Shown here: positions 10,495-21,214 of the stretch, piece by piece
How positions within the stretch are numbered: position 1 is the first letter of the stretch
How the letters are laid out: each line of letters starts with the position of its first letter
Assembly: GCA_017522795.1 (NCBI GenBank)
Contig: JAFWXZ010000067.1
Location: 1 to 52,439, forward strand
Length of the DNA: 52,439 nucleotides
From: Clostridia bacterium
GTDB taxonomy: Bacteria; Bacillota; Clostridia; Oscillospirales; CAG-272
Reading direction: 5' to 3'
Program-made: the position numbers and the translations under genes
Notes under the pieces: generated by a model
The model's input: only the letters and a program-made list of their open reading frames with translations
What the model was told of the DNA's origin: nothing
Database searches by the model: none

Positions 10495-10495
10495 A

Positions 10496-11380
10496 TTATT
10501 TATTCAATATTTCCTTTAGCATTTTTTTCGCCTCTTTAATCAGCCTCGGTGTGACGAGGGGGTATGTCAGTTCAGCAGGGAGAGTGTCAAATATCTTTGT
10601 TTCTTTCATTTCACTTTCTGGAAGCTCACCAAGCGAGTGAACGACGGCAAGGAATACCATTCCGTTTGAGCAGGACCTTGTATTATATCCCCAATAGTCG
10701 CAGACGGGATATATATCTGCATCCTTGATACCGCTTTCCTCAAAAAGCTCACGCTTCGCACATTCAAGCGGAATTTCGCCGTCCTCGATATGACCGCCCT
10801 GTGTTTCCCATGTATTGCGGCTTTTGTGCTTTGACAGGATCCATTTACCTTCATAATAGGAGCAAATAACTGTATACTTATATTTTCCAAGATACTGGGT
10901 AGGATAAAGTCTGCACTGCAAAGCCTTTCGTATAGTCTCGCGGTCAACAGGCATCTCTGTGCAGAAATCATACTGATTAATAAAAAAATCCGCATCGGAT
11001 AAAATGCTCTTCGTTTCATCAAAGGTCAGTTTTGAGAGTGCTTCCTTGTAGGGCAAAAAGGCGGCATCCGCCACCTCGCACTCCTGACAGGTGATTTCGT
11101 CGGTTATACATTCTCCGAGAAAGTACACCGACTGCTTTACGGTATCGGCTTTTCTCGGAAGAGGATATTCGATCTGACGGACAAAGCCGTTGATAACCTC
11201 TACCGAAATACCCGTTTCCTCCTTCAGCTCGCGGATAGCCGTTTGAAGCTCGCTCTCTCCGGGCTCCATATGTCCCTTTGGAAAGCCAACGTCACCATTC
11301 AGGCTTTTTATAATCAAATATTGATTCTCGCCGTTCACCCGTCTGAAAGCTACAAAGCCACAGGATCTTATGTATTTCAT
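10496..11380 (-). CDS. Tandem double-Nudix hydrolase
   Basis: This 294-aa protein contains two complete Nudix domains. The first box, GHMEPGE then RELKEETGI, is at about residues 36-58. The second, GHIEDGE then RELFEESGI, is at about 192-218. All acidic metal ligands are present in both, so both sites may work. The first domain resembles Ap4A/bis(5'-nucleosyl) hydrolases (GFPKGHMEPGES) and the second resembles 8-oxo-dGTP diphosphatases (WETQGGHIEDGE). The ATG at 11380 has GAGGGAGAA upstream and starts 2 nt after the cupin stop. Confidence 0.85.
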   Translation of the reverse strand: MKYIRSCGFVAFRRVNGENQYLIIKSLNGDVGFPKGHMEPGESELQTAIRELKEETGISVEVINGFVRQIEYPLPRKADTVKQSVYFLGECITDEITCQECEVADAAFLPYKEALSKLTFDETKSILSDADFFINQYDFCTEMPVDRETIRKALQCRLYPTQYLGKYKYTVICSYYEGKWILSKHKSRNTWETQGGHIEDGEIPLECAKRELFEESGIKDADIYPVCDYWGYNTRSCSNGMVFLAVVHSLGELPESEMKETKIFDTLPAELTYPLVTPRLIKEAKKMLKEILNK

Positions 11381-11382
11381 TT

Positions 11383-11850
11383 TTATTCTCCCTCGTAATA
11401 ATCTACGTCGGCAGATTCGGGATAAATTTTATTTACTCCCATTCCCCACACACCAATCTTATCAGAATCGGGATAAACCGTAATATCTACCTCGTGCACG
11501 GCATCAAAGTCAATATAAACGAGATTATCTGTTTCAGATAAATTAGTCAGCTTATGCGCGCCCTCTTCTCCTGTAGGGAAGAATAAAAGCTCGCCTGCGC
11601 TCACCTTGCGTTCACCATCGGGAGTTCTTAAAATCCCCTCTCCGCTGATTATGTAAAAGGTCTCCTCGTTGTTATGATGATAATGATAGGGGTAGGCAGC
11701 CTTTTTAGGCGGTATCTCATAGACACTTACCACGGAATTGTTTGAAGCACCGTAAGGAATAAACTTATGTCGATAATACTCGTATCCGTTGTGCTCACAC
11801 TTATGACTTTTTTCTATATTTTCTATTGCTTCGTGCTTGATCTCTTTCAT
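11383..11850 (-). CDS. Cupin-domain protein
   Basis: This 155-aa protein contains a single cupin barrel. Motif 1 is PYHYHHNNEETFYIISGEG near residue 56, with the two His and Glu metal ligands, and motif 2 is AGELLFFPTGEEGAHKL. Such proteins are often sugar- or nucleotide-modifying isomerases or small-molecule sensors, and the role here is unknown. The frame is open to 11910, but that would overlap the upstream gene. The ATG at 11850 with CGGAGAC upstream is preferred. Confidence 0.8.
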   Translation of the reverse strand: MKEIKHEAIENIEKSHKCEHNGYEYYRHKFIPYGASNNSVVSVYEIPPKKAAYPYHYHHNNEETFYIISGEGILRTPDGERKVSAGELLFFPTGEEGAHKLTNLSETDNLVYIDFDAVHEVDITVYPDSDKIGVWGMGVNKIYPESADVDYYEGE

Positions 11851-11869
11851 ATATAAAGTCTCCGTTTTT

Positions 11870-12535
11870 TTATTTTTCCGCCGAAACTGCAATAACGTAT
11901 TTTTTATCAAGTGTAATATCTACTATATCCACCCTTGCGTTTTTTGCGAGGGCAGGGAGAGCTGTGACGTCGGAGAAGCCTCTGCCGTGAAGCTTCATAA
12001 GCGCTTCGGCATATGCCCATTTTGCCGTGAAGCTGCCGTCGGCAGTCTTAGGGCGGTCAATGCTTTCAATTATTGCCTCGTCATCACTTATTTTGCAAAA
12101 ATAATATTCTACATTAGGATTATCATTTTTTACCGCCAGATCGGTGAAAAATCTATTTTTCAGTCTTTCCGCACGGCTCTCATCTATCTCTGCCTGTATA
12201 TCAATGCCAACCTCGCCCTCGTCCGAAAGGCAGACTGCCACACTGCCGTCAGAGTGGGACAGGCTTATATGTATATCACTGTCGGCAAGATAAGGCTTGC
12301 CGTATTCATTTCTTTCAATATGCGCACCGTCAATAGAGTAAAATCCCCTCAGTGCGCAGAGCAGGGTAGTATAGGCGAGGCTACGCTCGGCTTTTACCGA
12401 TAAATTTTTAGTATTTTCAATATATTTCGATATCTCTGCGGGTAAAAGGCTTAGGGGCTGCCGAATAATACGGCAGTCCCTGCTTTTTGTTTCTATTCTG
12501 TTTTCACTTAAAGTAGCAATTACAGTGTAAATCAT
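11870..12535 (-). CDS. 4'-phosphopantetheinyl transferase (Sfp-type)
   Basis: This 221-aa protein is predicted to transfer phosphopantetheine from CoA to acyl or peptidyl carrier proteins. The key features are the acidic Mg-binding motif GIDIQAE near residue 113, ISLSHSDGSVA near 93, and a C-terminal WAYAEALMK motif, which is the WxxKEA family signature with the Lys replaced. The substrate carrier protein is not in the window. Its ATG overlaps the RNase J stop by 4 nt (ATGA), so it is cotranscribed and translationally coupled. Confidence 0.85.
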   Translation of the reverse strand: MIYTVIATLSENRIETKSRDCRIIRQPLSLLPAEISKYIENTKNLSVKAERSLAYTTLLCALRGFYSIDGAHIERNEYGKPYLADSDIHISLSHSDGSVAVCLSDEGEVGIDIQAEIDESRAERLKNRFFTDLAVKNDNPNVEYYFCKISDDEAIIESIDRPKTADGSFTAKWAYAEALMKLHGRGFSDVTALPALAKNARVDIVDITLDKKYVIAVSAEK

Positions 12536-14217
12536 AGATCCATAATAATCGGAAGTATCATAGGCTTGCGCTTGGTTTCCTTGTAAATAAACCTTGCAAG
12601 ATCGTCCTTTACAACCGTTTTAAGCTGTGTACGGTCTACCGCCTTCTTTGATAAAGCGCGGTTGAGAGAATCCTCGGCTATCTGCTTTGCCTGAGTCATA
12701 AGCTCCTCGGACTCCTTTACGTAAACAAAGCCGCGGGATACGATGTCGGGGCCCGATACAATATAGCGCCCCTCTGTATCAATAGTGACGACAACTACCA
12801 CGAGTCCGTCCTCGGACAGATGCTTTCTGTCGCGGAGAACAACGCTGCCGATATCACCTACACCCGATCCGTCTACAAGCACCTTGCCTGCGATCTCGCT
12901 ACCGTTAAAGCGCGCGCCCTTGCGGTCAACCTCAAGAACCTTACCGATCTCGGAGATAAAGATATTCTCCGAGGGAATGCCCATAAACTCACCGATATCC
13001 TTATTTGCATACAGATGTCTGTACTCGCCGTGAATGGGCATAAGATATTTAGGCTTCAGGAGAGCCATCATAAGCTTGATCTCCTCACGGCAGGCGTGTC
13101 CCGATACGTGAACGTCCTCGGTGGAGTCGTTTACCACCTTAACGCCGTTTTTAACAAGTGCGTTAATGATCTTACCTACAAGCCTCTCGTTGCCCGGAAT
13201 CGCGCTTGAGGAAAGCACGACTACGTCGTTAGGCGTGATCTTAACCCTATCGTGCTCGCTGAATGCGATGCGGTAGAGAGCGGACATAGGCTCGCCCTGG
13301 CTTCCCGTGGTGATAAGTGTAATATCCTCTGGGCGATATCTTCCAATATCCCTAATGTCGATAAGAACGCCGTCGGGCAGATCCATATAGCCAAGCTCGG
13401 CAGCCGCGCCGATAACGTTTACCATACTTCTGCCAAGAACGGCAACCTTTCTGCCGTGGTTATGGCTTGCGTTGATAATCTGCTGAACGCGGTGAACGTT
13501 AGAAGAGAACGTAGTAATAATAAGTCTTCTGTCCTCATACTGCGCGAAAATTCGCTCAAGAGATGAGCCTACTGTGCGTTCGGAAGCGGTAAAGCCTGCG
13601 CGCTCGGCATTAGTCGATTCGCAGAGCATAAGGGTGACGCCAGCCTTACCGATCTCACCGATACGGGTAAGGTCCATTATCTGTCCGTCGATGGGCGACA
13701 CGTCAAGCTTGAAGTCGCCTGTGTGGAACACGGTACCGACAGGGGTTTTAAGGGAAATAGCGCAGGCATCTGCGATAGAATGGTTTACGTGGATAAACTC
13801 GGCCTTAAACACACCGAGATTGATAACATCACCTGCCTCGACCGTATATAGCTCGGGATCAAAGGGAGGTGGATTTTCATCAAGCTTTCCCTCAATAATA
13901 CCGAGAGAAAGGCGTGTTCCGTAAATTGGAACGTCTATTTGCTGGAGCAGGTAGGGAACTGCGCCGATATGGTCCTCATGACCGTGGGTAATAAGTACAC
14001 CGCGGATCTTGTGAGCATTCTTTACAAGATAGGAAATGTCGGGTATGACAAGGTCAACGCCAAGCATCTCGTCATCAGGGAAGCCAAGACCTGCATCGAT
14101 AACCACGATATCCTCTCCGTACTCGAAGACGGTCATATTTTTACCGATCTCCTGAAGTCCGCCGAGAGAAATTACTCGCAGCTTGCCCTGCGATCCTTTC
14201 ATTTTTTCTTTTTTCAT
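12532..14217 (-). CDS. rnj: Ribonuclease J
   Basis: This 561-aa protein is the metallo-beta-lactamase/beta-CASP ribonuclease of Bacillota mRNA turnover and rRNA maturation, with 5' exo- and endonuclease activity. The HxHxDH motif THGHEDH is at about residues 77-83. A further zinc ligand region is FHTGDFKLD, and the beta-CASP motif region reads TGSQGEP. The C-terminal domain is present. Clostridia usually have one or two RNase J genes, and I cannot decide J1 or J2. The ATG at 14217 lacks a strong ribosome binding site; a second in-frame ATG lies five codons on. It heads the minus-strand train down to 7128. Confidence 0.96.
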   Translation of the reverse strand: MKKEKMKGSQGKLRVISLGGLQEIGKNMTVFEYGEDIVVIDAGLGFPDDEMLGVDLVIPDISYLVKNAHKIRGVLITHGHEDHIGAVPYLLQQIDVPIYGTRLSLGIIEGKLDENPPPFDPELYTVEAGDVINLGVFKAEFIHVNHSIADACAISLKTPVGTVFHTGDFKLDVSPIDGQIMDLTRIGEIGKAGVTLMLCESTNAERAGFTASERTVGSSLERIFAQYEDRRLIITTFSSNVHRVQQIINASHNHGRKVAVLGRSMVNVIGAAAELGYMDLPDGVLIDIRDIGRYRPEDITLITTGSQGEPMSALYRIAFSEHDRVKITPNDVVVLSSSAIPGNERLVGKIINALVKNGVKVVNDSTEDVHVSGHACREEIKLMMALLKPKYLMPIHGEYRHLYANKDIGEFMGIPSENIFISEIGKVLEVDRKGARFNGSEIAGKVLVDGSGVGDIGSVVLRDRKHLSEDGLVVVVVTIDTEGRYIVSGPDIVSRGFVYVKESEELMTQAKQIAEDSLNRALSKKAVDRTQLKTVVKDDLARFIYKETKRKPMILPIIMDL

Positions 14218-14266
14218 AGCTTTATATAGTAAATAAAATTGTTTTCAAGATTAAAAATGCCCGAAG

Positions 14267-14551
14267 TTAGATCAAAAATATAAAATATACTCCGAGCGCC
14301 GATAAAGTAGTAATAAATGCGCCGAGAAAGAAGGGAAGGAAAAATGACGAAAACGTTTTATCTTTCTTTCCCTTTATCCTCGACTCCTTGTCCATAAGGC
14401 TTTCTCTTATTATTCTGTTTGCCTCATAGATCATGTCCGTCTGTTCGACGTGTGCCTCCTCACCCTTTCGGCTGACAACGAAATACGCCTCGTCAAAAAG
14501 GTGACTGCCTGTGTCCTTTAAGAAAATTACTTTCTTCTGATATCCCCTCAC
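14267..14551 (-). CDS. Small tail-anchored membrane protein, unknown
   Basis: This 94-aa protein is unrecognised. Residues 1-66 are charged and soluble (DEAYFVVSRKGEEAHVEQTD), and residues 67-94 are a single hydrophobic segment ending at the C-terminus, so it is probably tail-anchored with a cytoplasmic N-terminus. The start is GTG at 14551, preceded by GGAGG. The ribosome binding site and start codon are covered by one arm of a 12-bp inverted repeat whose other arm is 62 nt upstream. It lies between the XRE gene and RNase J. Confidence 0.65.
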   Translation of the reverse strand: MRGYQKKVIFLKDTGSHLFDEAYFVVSRKGEEAHVEQTDMIYEANRIIRESLMDKESRIKGKKDKTFSSFFLPFFLGAFITTLSALGVYFIFLI

Positions 14552-14633
14552 CGATAGCCTCCAAAATAATCGTTTTAAGGATTATTGGCTGAAAAATGGA
14601 AATATATTCATAAAATATACCGGCTATCGGTGA
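14548..14633 (-). promoter_or_regulatory. Leader inverted repeat that can hide the RBS
   Basis: On the minus strand, TCACCGATAGCC (14633-14622) is perfectly complementary to GGCTATCGGTGA (14559-14548). The second arm contains most of the GGAGG-GTG initiation region of the 94-aa gene. Between them an inner stem, AATAATC with GATTATT, can also form. This layout suits translational control. Confidence 0.55.
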
Positions 14634-14660
14634 ATTTTGAGATATGTAATGAGCTTTAGT

Positions 14661-15281
14661 TTATCTTCTGCCGAAAAGTCTGTCGAAGAAGCCGCCCTTC
14701 TTGGTCTCTGCCTTGCTCTCGTCCTCTGCAACGATATCCTCGAGGAGAATGGGATTAGGAACTGTATCAACCTTAGGCTCTGCCTTGGGTGCAGGTGCAG
14801 GTGCGGGCTGTGCTACGGGAGCTGCCTTAGGTGCAGGTGCAGGCTGTGCTACAGGAGCTGCCTTGGGTGCAGGTGCGGGTGCGGGCTGTGCCACGGGAGC
14901 TGCCTTAGGTGCAGGTGCGGGTGCGGGCTGTGCTACGGGAGCTGCCTTAGGTGCAGGTGCGGGTGCGGACTGTGCTACAGGAGCTGCCTTGGGTGCAGCG
15001 GTCTTAACAGCAGGAGCTGCCGCCTTGGGAGCGTTGTCCTTAGATGCTCTCTTTCTCTTCTTCTTTTCGGGAAGAGGAATGTCATAGCTGTCATCAAGAA
15101 GCTCATCAATGGAAATAGAGAATAGAAGCTTCATTTCAAGAAGCTTGGGTACTTCGGGGTAAGACTGACCCCTTTCCCACTTGTAAACAGCCTGTCTGGA
15201 AACGCCTACTGCGCTTGCAAACTCGTCCTGAGTAAGTCCTCTTGATTTTCTGAGAATTACGAGTTTTTCCTTGAATGTCAT
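14661..15281 (-). CDS. XRE-family regulator with Ala-Pro-Lys repeat linker
   Basis: This 206-aa protein begins with an HTH of the Cro/CI type: residues 1-60 include LRKSRGLTQDEFASAVGVSRQAVYKWERG, described as helices near 9-38. A basic stretch KKKRKRASK follows near 92-100. Residues about 105-170 are five imperfect repeats of KAAPVAQPAPAPAP, and the C-terminus is the amphipathic GGFFDRLFGRR. The linker is likely extended and flexible, and the tail may bind a membrane or partner. GGAGGA precedes the ATG. It follows gyrA by 78 nt and its target is unknown. Confidence 0.85.
   Translation of the reverse strand: MTFKEKLVILRKSRGLTQDEFASAVGVSRQAVYKWERGQSYPEVPKLLEMKLLFSISIDELLDDSYDIPLPEKKKRKRASKDNAPKAAAPAVKTAAPKAAPVAQSAPAPAPKAAPVAQPAPAPAPKAAPVAQPAPAPAPKAAPVAQPAPAPKAAPVAQPAPAPAPKAEPKVDTVPNPILLEDIVAEDESKAETKKGGFFDRLFGRR
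14784..15000. repeat. Intragenic 42-nt tandem repeats in the XRE gene
   Basis: About five copies of a 36-42-nt GC-rich unit encode the Ala-Pro-Lys-Gln linker; one copy is 6 nt shorter. All length changes are multiples of three, so the frame is kept. Such arrays can expand or contract by slippage. Confidence 0.8.
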
Positions 15282-15359
15282 GGTAAATCCTCCTTACCGC
15301 CTTTTTAGCGGATTAATTTATTTTTATTTTTAAATAATAATTTTAGTAAATCAAAAGGA

Positions 15360-17897
15360 TCATTCCTCTGATTCTGCCACTACCTCGTTATTTTCGGTAG
15401 TAGGCGCAGTCTGGGCTTCGTTTTCTACCGCCTCGCTCTGCTTTTCTATCTCCTCGCTCTTTTCAAGACGAGCTACGTTATTAATGGTGCAGCCCTCGTC
15501 AAGACGCATAAGGATTACGCCGCTTGCCGTTCTGGAGTATACGTTAATGCCCGAAACGTTGGTTCTGATAATAGTACCCTCGTTTGTAATAAGCATTATA
15601 TCGTCATCATCAGAAACAGTTACAAGTGCGGCAAGCTTACCTGTCTTTTCACTGATGTGGTGGCAGGTGACACCCTTACCGCCGCGGTGCTTCATCTCGC
15701 GGAAGTCGGAGAAGAGCGTTCTCTTACCCATACCGTTTTCGGTGACAGTAAGAAGCGACTTACTCTCGTCAACTACGCATACGCCGACTACAACGTCCTC
15801 ACCCTGAAGAGTGATTCCGCGTACACCTCTCGCGCCTCGTCCCATAGAACGAACGTTGTTCTCGTCAAATCTTACTGCAAGACCGTCCTTTGTAGCGAGC
15901 ATAAGCGACTCGTCACCCTTGGTGTGTCTTACGAAGATAAGCTCGTCGTTATCATCAAGGCTGATAGCAATCTTACCGCTCTTTCTTTGATACTCAAACT
16001 CGGAGAGCAGAGTTCTCTTTATAACACCCTGCTTTGTCACCATGGTGAGATACTCGCCCTCGGTGAAATCGGTAATAGGAATAATCGCGGTTACAAACTC
16101 GCCGTCCATAAGCTCGATGATGTTGACAAGATTAGTACCCTTTGCGGTTCTGCCCGCCTCGGGAATTCTGTACGCCTTCTTTGCGTAAACGCGTCCCTTG
16201 TTGGTGAAGAACATAAGGAAGGAGTGGCTGTTTGCGACTATAACGTCCTCAACAAAGTCATCCTCCTTGGTGGTCATACCGATAACACCCTTACCGCCTC
16301 TGTTCTGCGCAGAGTAAACGTCTGCTCTCTGACGCTTGATGTAGCCTGTATGGGATACTGTGATAACGCAGGTATGTCTTTCGATAAGGTCCTCAAGGTC
16401 GATCTCCTCGGTAGCCTCGGTAAGCTCGCTTCGACGGGCATCACCGTACTTTCTCTTGATCTCCTCAAGCTCACCCTTGAGTATGCTCTCAAGCTTCTCC
16501 TCGCTCTCAAGAATGGAGCGAAGCTCTGCAATAAGCACCTCGAGCTTTGCAATTCTGTCCTCGACCTTCTGTCTTTCAAGTCCTGACAGCTTGCCGAGTG
16601 TCATCTCTACGATAGCCTGTGCCTGCACGTCGGTAAGACCGAATCTGTCACAGAGCTGAAGCTTTGCATCGGGAATGGATGCAGAGCCCTTGATGATCTT
16701 GATTACCTCATCAATGTTCTCGGTTGCAATTCTATAGCCCTCGAGAATGTGTATCTCACGAAGTGCTTTATCAAGATCAAATTTTGTTCTTCTTTCTATT
16801 ACTTCCTTCTGGAAACCTATATATTTGTCAAGTATAGTTGGCAAATTAAGCGTTTTAGGCTCTCCGCCGTCTATAACAAGCATATTTACAGAGCAGGTGT
16901 CCTGAAGCTGTGTGTACTTGTAAAGCTGATTGAGAATTACCTCGGCATTTGCATCGCGGCGATATTCAACCACAATTCTCATACCGCCTCTGCCCGACTC
17001 ATCACGGAGCGCGGTGATGCCCTCAATCTTCTTTTCCTTAACCAGATTTGCCATACTTTCAATAAGCATAGACTTATTGACCATATAGGGAATCTCGGTG
17101 AAGATGATTCTTCTATGCTCATCCTCAATAGTTGCTCTTGCTCTTATGTAGATCTTACCTCTGCCCGTCTCGTACGCCTCTTTGATACCGCGAGAGCCGT
17201 AGATAACAGCAGCTGTGGGGAAGTCGGGACCCTTAATGAACATCATAAGATCGTCAACAGAGCATTCGGGGTTATCGATTCTGTAAACGATACCGTCAAT
17301 AACCTCGGTGAGATTATGAGGAGGAATATTAGTAGCCATACCTACCGCGATACCGACCGAGCCGTTTATCAGCAGGTTGGGAAGGCGGGAGGGAAGTACA
17401 GTGGGCTCGTCACGGGTGTTATCGAAGTTTCTCGTCATAGGAACGACGTTCTTCTCGATATCGCTCATCATAAAATCGGCAATTCTCGCCATTCTCGCCT
17501 CGGTATAACGGTATGCAGCAGCGCCGTCACCGTCTACGTTACCGAAGTTTCCGTGTCCCTCGATAAGAGGATAGCGGAGAGAGAAGTCCTGCGCCATTCT
17601 TACCATCGTGCCGTATACGGCGCTGTCACCGTGTGGATGGTATCTACCGAGCACGTTACCTACGGTTGTCGCAGACTTTCTGAAGGGGCGGTCGTGGGTG
17701 AGATTATCCTCGTACATAGCGTAGAGAATTCTTCTCTGACCTGGCTTCATACCGTCTCTGACGTCGGGAAGCGCTCTTGAGGTAATAACGCTCATTGAAT
17801 ACTCAATAAAGGACTGTCTTACCTCCTTTTCCATATCGCGCAGCTCTATTCTCTGCTGAGGGAATTCTATGTCTTGCGTTTTATAATTATGTTCCAT
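15360..17897 (-). CDS. gyrA: DNA gyrase subunit A
   Basis: This 845-aa breakage-reunion subunit forms A2B2 gyrase with GyrB, which lies 12 nt upstream, and introduces negative supercoils. The catalytic Tyr is Y131 in AAYRYTEARM (E. coli Y122). The GyrA-box region QNRGGKGV, near the start of the C-terminal beta-pinwheel domain, is present. In the quinolone-resistance region the sequence reads HPHGDSAVYGTMV: Ser92 (E. coli S83) is kept, but the position of E. coli D87 is Gly96. GGAGGG lies before the ATG. An acidic tail follows the last beta-blade. Confidence 0.98.
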   Translation of the reverse strand: MEHNYKTQDIEFPQQRIELRDMEKEVRQSFIEYSMSVITSRALPDVRDGMKPGQRRILYAMYEDNLTHDRPFRKSATTVGNVLGRYHPHGDSAVYGTMVRMAQDFSLRYPLIEGHGNFGNVDGDGAAAYRYTEARMARIADFMMSDIEKNVVPMTRNFDNTRDEPTVLPSRLPNLLINGSVGIAVGMATNIPPHNLTEVIDGIVYRIDNPECSVDDLMMFIKGPDFPTAAVIYGSRGIKEAYETGRGKIYIRARATIEDEHRRIIFTEIPYMVNKSMLIESMANLVKEKKIEGITALRDESGRGGMRIVVEYRRDANAEVILNQLYKYTQLQDTCSVNMLVIDGGEPKTLNLPTILDKYIGFQKEVIERRTKFDLDKALREIHILEGYRIATENIDEVIKIIKGSASIPDAKLQLCDRFGLTDVQAQAIVEMTLGKLSGLERQKVEDRIAKLEVLIAELRSILESEEKLESILKGELEEIKRKYGDARRSELTEATEEIDLEDLIERHTCVITVSHTGYIKRQRADVYSAQNRGGKGVIGMTTKEDDFVEDVIVANSHSFLMFFTNKGRVYAKKAYRIPEAGRTAKGTNLVNIIELMDGEFVTAIIPITDFTEGEYLTMVTKQGVIKRTLLSEFEYQRKSGKIAISLDDNDELIFVRHTKGDESLMLATKDGLAVRFDENNVRSMGRGARGVRGITLQGEDVVVGVCVVDESKSLLTVTENGMGKRTLFSDFREMKHRGGKGVTCHHISEKTGKLAALVTVSDDDDIMLITNEGTIIRTNVSGINVYSRTASGVILMRLDEGCTINNVARLEKSEEIEKQSEAVENEAQTAPTTENNEVVAESEE

Positions 17898-17909
17898 TTT
17901 ATTCCCTCC

Positions 17910-20107
<2,198 letters not shown>

Positions 20108-20127
<20 letters not shown>

Positions 20128-21214
20128 ACTGTCCTCCCGAAACCTCAATTTCGTTGTCGGTAAAGCCTACGCACTCGTTTTTGTCACAGCAGGTGATAAT
20201 TATCTGTCTCTCGCCGATCTCGCTGAGCACGTACTGCCTGCGCCTCTCGTCAAGCTCGCTTAGCACGTCGTCAAAGAGAAATACGGGATATTCTCCGCAG
20301 ATTTCCTTAACTACCTCACCCTCGGAAAGCTTGAGAGCCAGTACTATCGATCTCTGCTGTCCCTGGGATGCAAATGATCTTGCGCTTTTGCCGTTTATTC
20401 TTATTTCGAGATCGTCTCTGTGCGGACCGAACAGTGTGACTCCTGCCGCTATCTCGCGGTCAAGTGAGCTTGTAAGTATTTTTACGTACTCTGCTTTTAC
20501 CTCGGCTCTGTCCTCTATTTCCTCGGAAATACCGCTTTCATAGCAGAGCGAAAGCTCCTCACCGCCATCGGAAATATCCTTTAGAATTTTTCCCGCGTAT
20601 TTTGAGAGCCTGCTTACGTAATCCTTGCGGAAAAGATATATGTGCGAGGCGTATTCCGCCATAGATTCCGACCAGGACTGAAGCTCGCGGTTGTCTATAT
20701 ACAGTCCCTTTTGCATCATTTTCAGTATGCAGTTCCTGTTTTCCAGAGCCTTTTTATAATCGGAATAATACTTAATGTAGGGAGTATAGCAGGCAGAGGC
20801 TGCCACGTTAAGAAAGCCTCGTCTCTCCTCAGGTCCGTCCTTTACAAGTCCCAGATCGTCGGGGTAGAACAGCACCGCCTTGAAGCTACCTATCATTTCG
20901 GTCACTTTACTTATTTTATAGTCGTTCTTTTTACGCAGACGCTCCTTGCCAAACATAGCGTATTCAAGAGTCTCTCTGCCAACGTCCGACTCATATTCCG
21001 CGAAAATGCGGAAGCCCTCGCAACCAAAGCGAATAAGCTCTTTGTCCTCGCGTCCTCTGAAGGATTTGCCGCGGGAAAAGTAATATATTCCCTCGACCAC
21101 GTTGGTCTTTCCTTGAGCGTTCTTACCGTACAAAAGATTGACTCCGGGGGAGAATTCAATATCGCATTTTTCAATGTTGCGAAAATTCTCCGCCCTGAAC
21201 CTTTTTATAATCAT
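20108..21214 (-). CDS. recF: DNA repair and recombination protein RecF
   Basis: This 368-aa SMC-like ATPase loads RecA at gapped DNA with RecO and RecR. Walker A is LYGKNAQGKTNVVEGI near residues 29-44, and the C-terminal ABC signature and Walker B are SFASQGQQRS and VFLFDDVLSELD. Its ATG overlaps the dnaN stop as ATGA, and it overlaps the remB start at its 3' end. The gene order dnaA-dnaN-recF-remB-gyrB is the classical origin arrangement. Confidence 0.96.

Noticed and set aside
14637-15125. Cys-rich frame antisense to the XRE linker
   Set aside because: The low-complexity Cys/Leu/Gly string is just the antisense reading of the Ala-Pro-Lys repeats.
15657-16586. 309-codon frame antisense to gyrA
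   Set aside because: It is fully contained in gyrA on the opposite strand and has no recognisable product.
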